DNA from: Limanda limanda
Taxonomy: Eukaryota; Chordata; Actinopteri; Pleuronectiformes; Pleuronectidae
Length of the DNA: 64,000 nucleotides
Assembly (NCBI RefSeq): GCF_963576545.1
Contig: NW_026870568.1
Coordinates: forward strand, 372,001-436,000
Reading direction: 5' to 3'
Positions 61,919-64,000 of the stretch are shown here, in pieces. The notes below the pieces were generated by a model. It had not been told where the DNA came from. It did no database searches and saw only the letters and a list, made by a program, of their open reading frames with translations. The translations under genes were made by a program, and so were the position numbers. Positions within the stretch are counted from its first letter, which is position 1. Each line of letters opens with the position of its first letter.

Positions 61919-63852
61919 TTCACAAAAAAAGTTATTCAAGAATATCTCCTCAGATTTGGGGGAATTTCGTCGGTCGACCTCTTCCGAAGGTCGTACAAGC
62001 TCGGGGATGGTACCAATCGATCCGCAGGACCCAAATTAGTCCAGATGCAACCACTTTCCAAGTCTCTCCGACCTTCACAAAAAAAGTTATTCAAGAATAT
62101 CTCTTTCTCCTATGTGCTTTCATCCCTAACCCTAACCCTAACCCTTCCGAAAGTCGGAGAAGCTCAAGGATGGTACCGATCGATGGGCGCTACCCCATTT
62201 AGTGGGGGTAGAGCCTACTTGCAAGTCTCTCCGACCTTCACAAAAAAAGTTATTCAAGAATATCTCTTTCTCCTATGTGCTTTCATCCCTAACCCTAACC
62301 CTTCCGAAAGTCGGAGAAGCTCAAGGATGGTACCGATCGATGCGCGCTACCCCATTTAGTGGGGGTAGAGCCTACTTGCAAGTCTCTCCGACCTTCACAA
62401 AAAAAGTTATTCAAGAATATCTCCTCAGATTTGGGGGAATTTCGTCGGTCGACCTCTTCCGAAGGTCGTACAAGCTCGGGGATGGTACCAATCGATCCGC
62501 AGGACCCAAATTAGTCCAGATGCAACCACTTTCCAAGTCTCTCCGACCTTCAAAAAAAAAGTTATTCAAGAATATCTCTTTCTCCTATGTGCTTTCATCC
62601 CTAACCCTAACCCTAACCCTTCCGAAAGTCGGAGAAGCTCAAGGATGGTACCGATCGATGCGCGCTACCCCATTTAGTGGGGGTAGAGCCTACTTGCAAG
62701 TCTCTCCGACCTTCACAAAAAAAGTTATTCAAGAATATCTCTTTCTCCTATGTGCTTTCATCCCTAACCCTAACCCTAACCCTTCCGAAAGTCGGAGAAG
62801 CTCAAGGATGGTACCGATCGATGTGCGCTACCCCATTTAGTGGGGGTAGAGCCTACTTGCAAGTCTCTCCGACCTTCACAAAAAAAGTTATTCAAGAATA
62901 TCTCTTTCTCCTATGTGCTTTCATCCCTAACCCTAACCCTAACCCTTCCGAAAGTCGGAGAAGCTCAGGGATGGTACCGATCGATGCGCGCTACCCCATT
63001 TAGTGGGGGTAGAGCCTACTTGCAAGTCTCTCCGACCTTCACAAAAAAAGTTATTCAAGAATATCTCTTTCTCCTATGTGCTTTCATCCCTAACCCTAAC
63101 CCTAACCCTTCCGAAAGTCGGAGAAGCTCAAGTATGGTACCGATCGATGTGCGCTACCCCATTTAGTGGGGGTAGAGCCTACTTGCAAGTCTCTCCGACC
63201 TTCACAAAAAAAGTTATTCAAGAATATCTCTTTCTCCTATGTGCTTTCATCCCTAACCCTAACCCTAACCCTTCCGAAAGTCGGAGAAGCTCAGGGATGG
63301 TACCGATCGATGCGCGCTACCCCATTTAGTGGGGGTAGAGCCTACTTGCAAGTCTCTCCGACCTTCACAAAAAAAGTTATTCAAGAAAATCTCTTTCTCC
63401 TATGTGCTTTCATCCCTAACCCTAACCCTAACCCTTCCGAAAGTCGGAGAAGCTCAAGGATGGTACCGATCGATGCGCGCTACCCCATTTAGTGGGGGTA
63501 GAGCCTACTTGCAAGTCTCTCCGACCTTCACAAAAAAAGTTATTCAAGAATATCTCTTTCTCCTATGTGCTTTCATCCCTAACCCTAACCCTAACCCTTC
63601 CGAAAGTCGGAGAAGCTCAGGGATGGTACCGATCGATGCGCGCTACCCCATTTAGTGGGGGTAGAGCCTACTTGCAAGTCTCTCCGACCTTCACAAAAAA
63701 AGTTATTCAAGAATATCTCTTTCTCCTATGTGCTTTCATCCCTAACCCTAACCCTAACCCTTCCGAAAGTCGGAGAAGCTCAAGGATCGTACCGATCGAT
63801 GCGCGCTACCCCATTTAGTGGGGGTAGAGCCTACTTGCAAGTCTCTCCGACC
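59186..63852 (+). repeat. A-rich right tail of the array
   Basis: Monomer order: A A A BA A A BA A Ba A A A BA BA a BA A A A A A A A. The GGATCGTACC variant (59607, 60251, 60731, 61531, 63785) is confined to this part. The left-hand A variants TTATTGAAG and CTCTTTTTCC are absent. The sequence at about 62551 has TTCAAAAAAAAAG, a substitution extending the A-run. Confidence 0.85.
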
Positions 63853-64000
63853 TTCACAAAAAAAGTTATTCAAGAATATCTCCTCAGATTTGGGGGAATT
63901 TCGTCGGTCGACCTCTTCCGAAGGTCGTACAAGCTCGGGGATGGTACCAATCGATCTGCAGGACCCAAATTAGTCCAGATGCAACCACTTTCCAAGTCTC
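61919..64000 (+). repeat. 4178 bp tandem duplication, copy 2 (cut by window end)
   Basis: It repeats the order of 57741-59822. The run of eight A monomers (62549-63852) is followed by a B with GATCTGCAG, as at 59675-59829. It differs by substitutions: it lacks CTCTCTGACC and GGTACTAATCG found at about 58206 and 58305, and it has AAGTATGGTACC (about 63131). Confidence 0.8.
63853..64000 (+). repeat. Partial B monomer at window edge (148 of 155 bp)
   Basis: B1-type opening (GAATTTCG) with GATCTGCAG. It lacks only its last 7 bp because the window ends, so the array continues beyond it. Confidence 0.93.

Larger units (their letters stand above)
1..64000 (+). repeat. Composite telomere-bearing satellite array, 401 monomers
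   Basis: The entire window is a head-to-tail tandem array of two related monomers. A is 163 bp (265 units: 238 nominally full-hexamer units, two of which carry deletions near 20.35-20.5 kb, and 27 short 157 bp units). B is 155 bp (136 units: 134 complete, one of 81 bp, one of 148 bp cut by the window edge). I fixed the register on the TTTAG inside every A monomer. The spacing between successive TTTAG sites is always 163, 157, 318 or 312 bp, except at 20239-20614. All units point the same way and no inverted monomer was seen. No stretch of non-satellite DNA remains, so there is no room for a gene. Telomeric hexamers in 265 tracts suggest a eukaryotic subtelomere or heterochromatin block; that placement is inference. 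I do not recognise this as a named satellite family. Confidence 0.97.

Noticed and set aside
284..63818. More than a hundred long + strand open reading frames of 60 to 763 codons
   Set aside because: The BA dimer is 318 bp (106 codons) with no stop in one frame, so any run of dimers is open. An A-A step of 163 or 157 bp shifts frame by one, so reading then stops at TTTAG. Starts are mostly GTG or ATG inside the monomer. The products are reiterations that include the translated telomeric tract (LTLTLTL or NPNPNP). No domain, signal peptide or gene-like context is visible.
1..64000. CRISPR array
   Set aside because: Repeats are 155-163 bp with no short conserved repeat separated by unique spacers, and the intervening sequence is itself repeated. 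No cas-like gene is present.
1..64000. Terminal telomere
   Set aside because: Hexamers come in groups of two or three inside a larger monomer, with no long pure tract, so this is interstitial telomeric sequence.
1..64000. Known centromeric satellites such as primate alpha satellite (about 171 bp)
   Set aside because: Monomer lengths and sequence do not match what I know of alpha satellite, and I see no CENP-B box. A centromeric role cannot be excluded without chromatin data.
1..64000. tRNA, rRNA, promoter, terminator or riboswitch signals
   Set aside because: None recognised. T-runs, A-runs and small dyads occur in every monomer and carry no gene context.
1..64000. Bacterial or phage origin
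   Set aside because: There is no coding content, and several hundred TTAGGG-type hexamers sit in a nucleosome-sized tandem array, which fits eukaryotic heterochromatin.

Overview
The whole 64 kb window is a single head-to-tail satellite DNA array. I see no protein gene, RNA gene, mobile element or unique-sequence island in it. It is eukaryotic and most likely subtelomeric or otherwise heterochromatic. It cannot be assigned to a species. The embedded telomeric hexamer reads CCCTAA on the + strand (TTAGGG on the - strand), which is shared by vertebrates, many fungi, several protist groups and a few plants. It is not the TTTAGGG form usual in land plants.

Two related monomers account for every base. 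Monomer A (163 bp) carries three CCCTAA hexamers plus CCC. A short form, called a here (157 bp), has lost exactly one hexamer. Monomer B (155 bp) shares the start, middle and end of A but has an unrelated segment where A carries the telomeric tract. I placed 265 A-family and 136 B monomers, and their lengths sum exactly to 64,000 bp: 155 for the first B, 63,697 for the tiled interior, and 148 for the last B, which the window edge cuts. Two B monomers are never adjacent. The only length departures besides the short a form are two deletion junctions near 20.35 and 20.49 kb.

Layout, with a for the short form and BA for a B-A dimer of 318 bp. 1-5752: mixed BA and A runs with a 1918 bp duplication. 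5753-9109: three copies of a 1119 bp seven-monomer higher-order repeat. 10702-31013: four long superrepeats of 4307, 4466, 5956 and 5583 bp, each closed by the same marked short monomer. 31014-40287: a related but rearranged stretch. 40288-59185: two tandem copies of a 9449 bp segment, each holding nested 1608 bp duplications. 59186-64000: an A-rich tail overlapping a 4178 bp duplication that runs off the right edge.

Many long reading frames run through the array. They exist because the 318 bp BA dimer is 106 codons with no stop in one + frame. Their translations are reiterated monomer sequence, and I do not call any of them a gene. The interest here is structural: a composite telomeric satellite with a strict monomer grammar, recent nested unequal exchanges whose order can partly be read, and a repeating quadruplex-capable motif.
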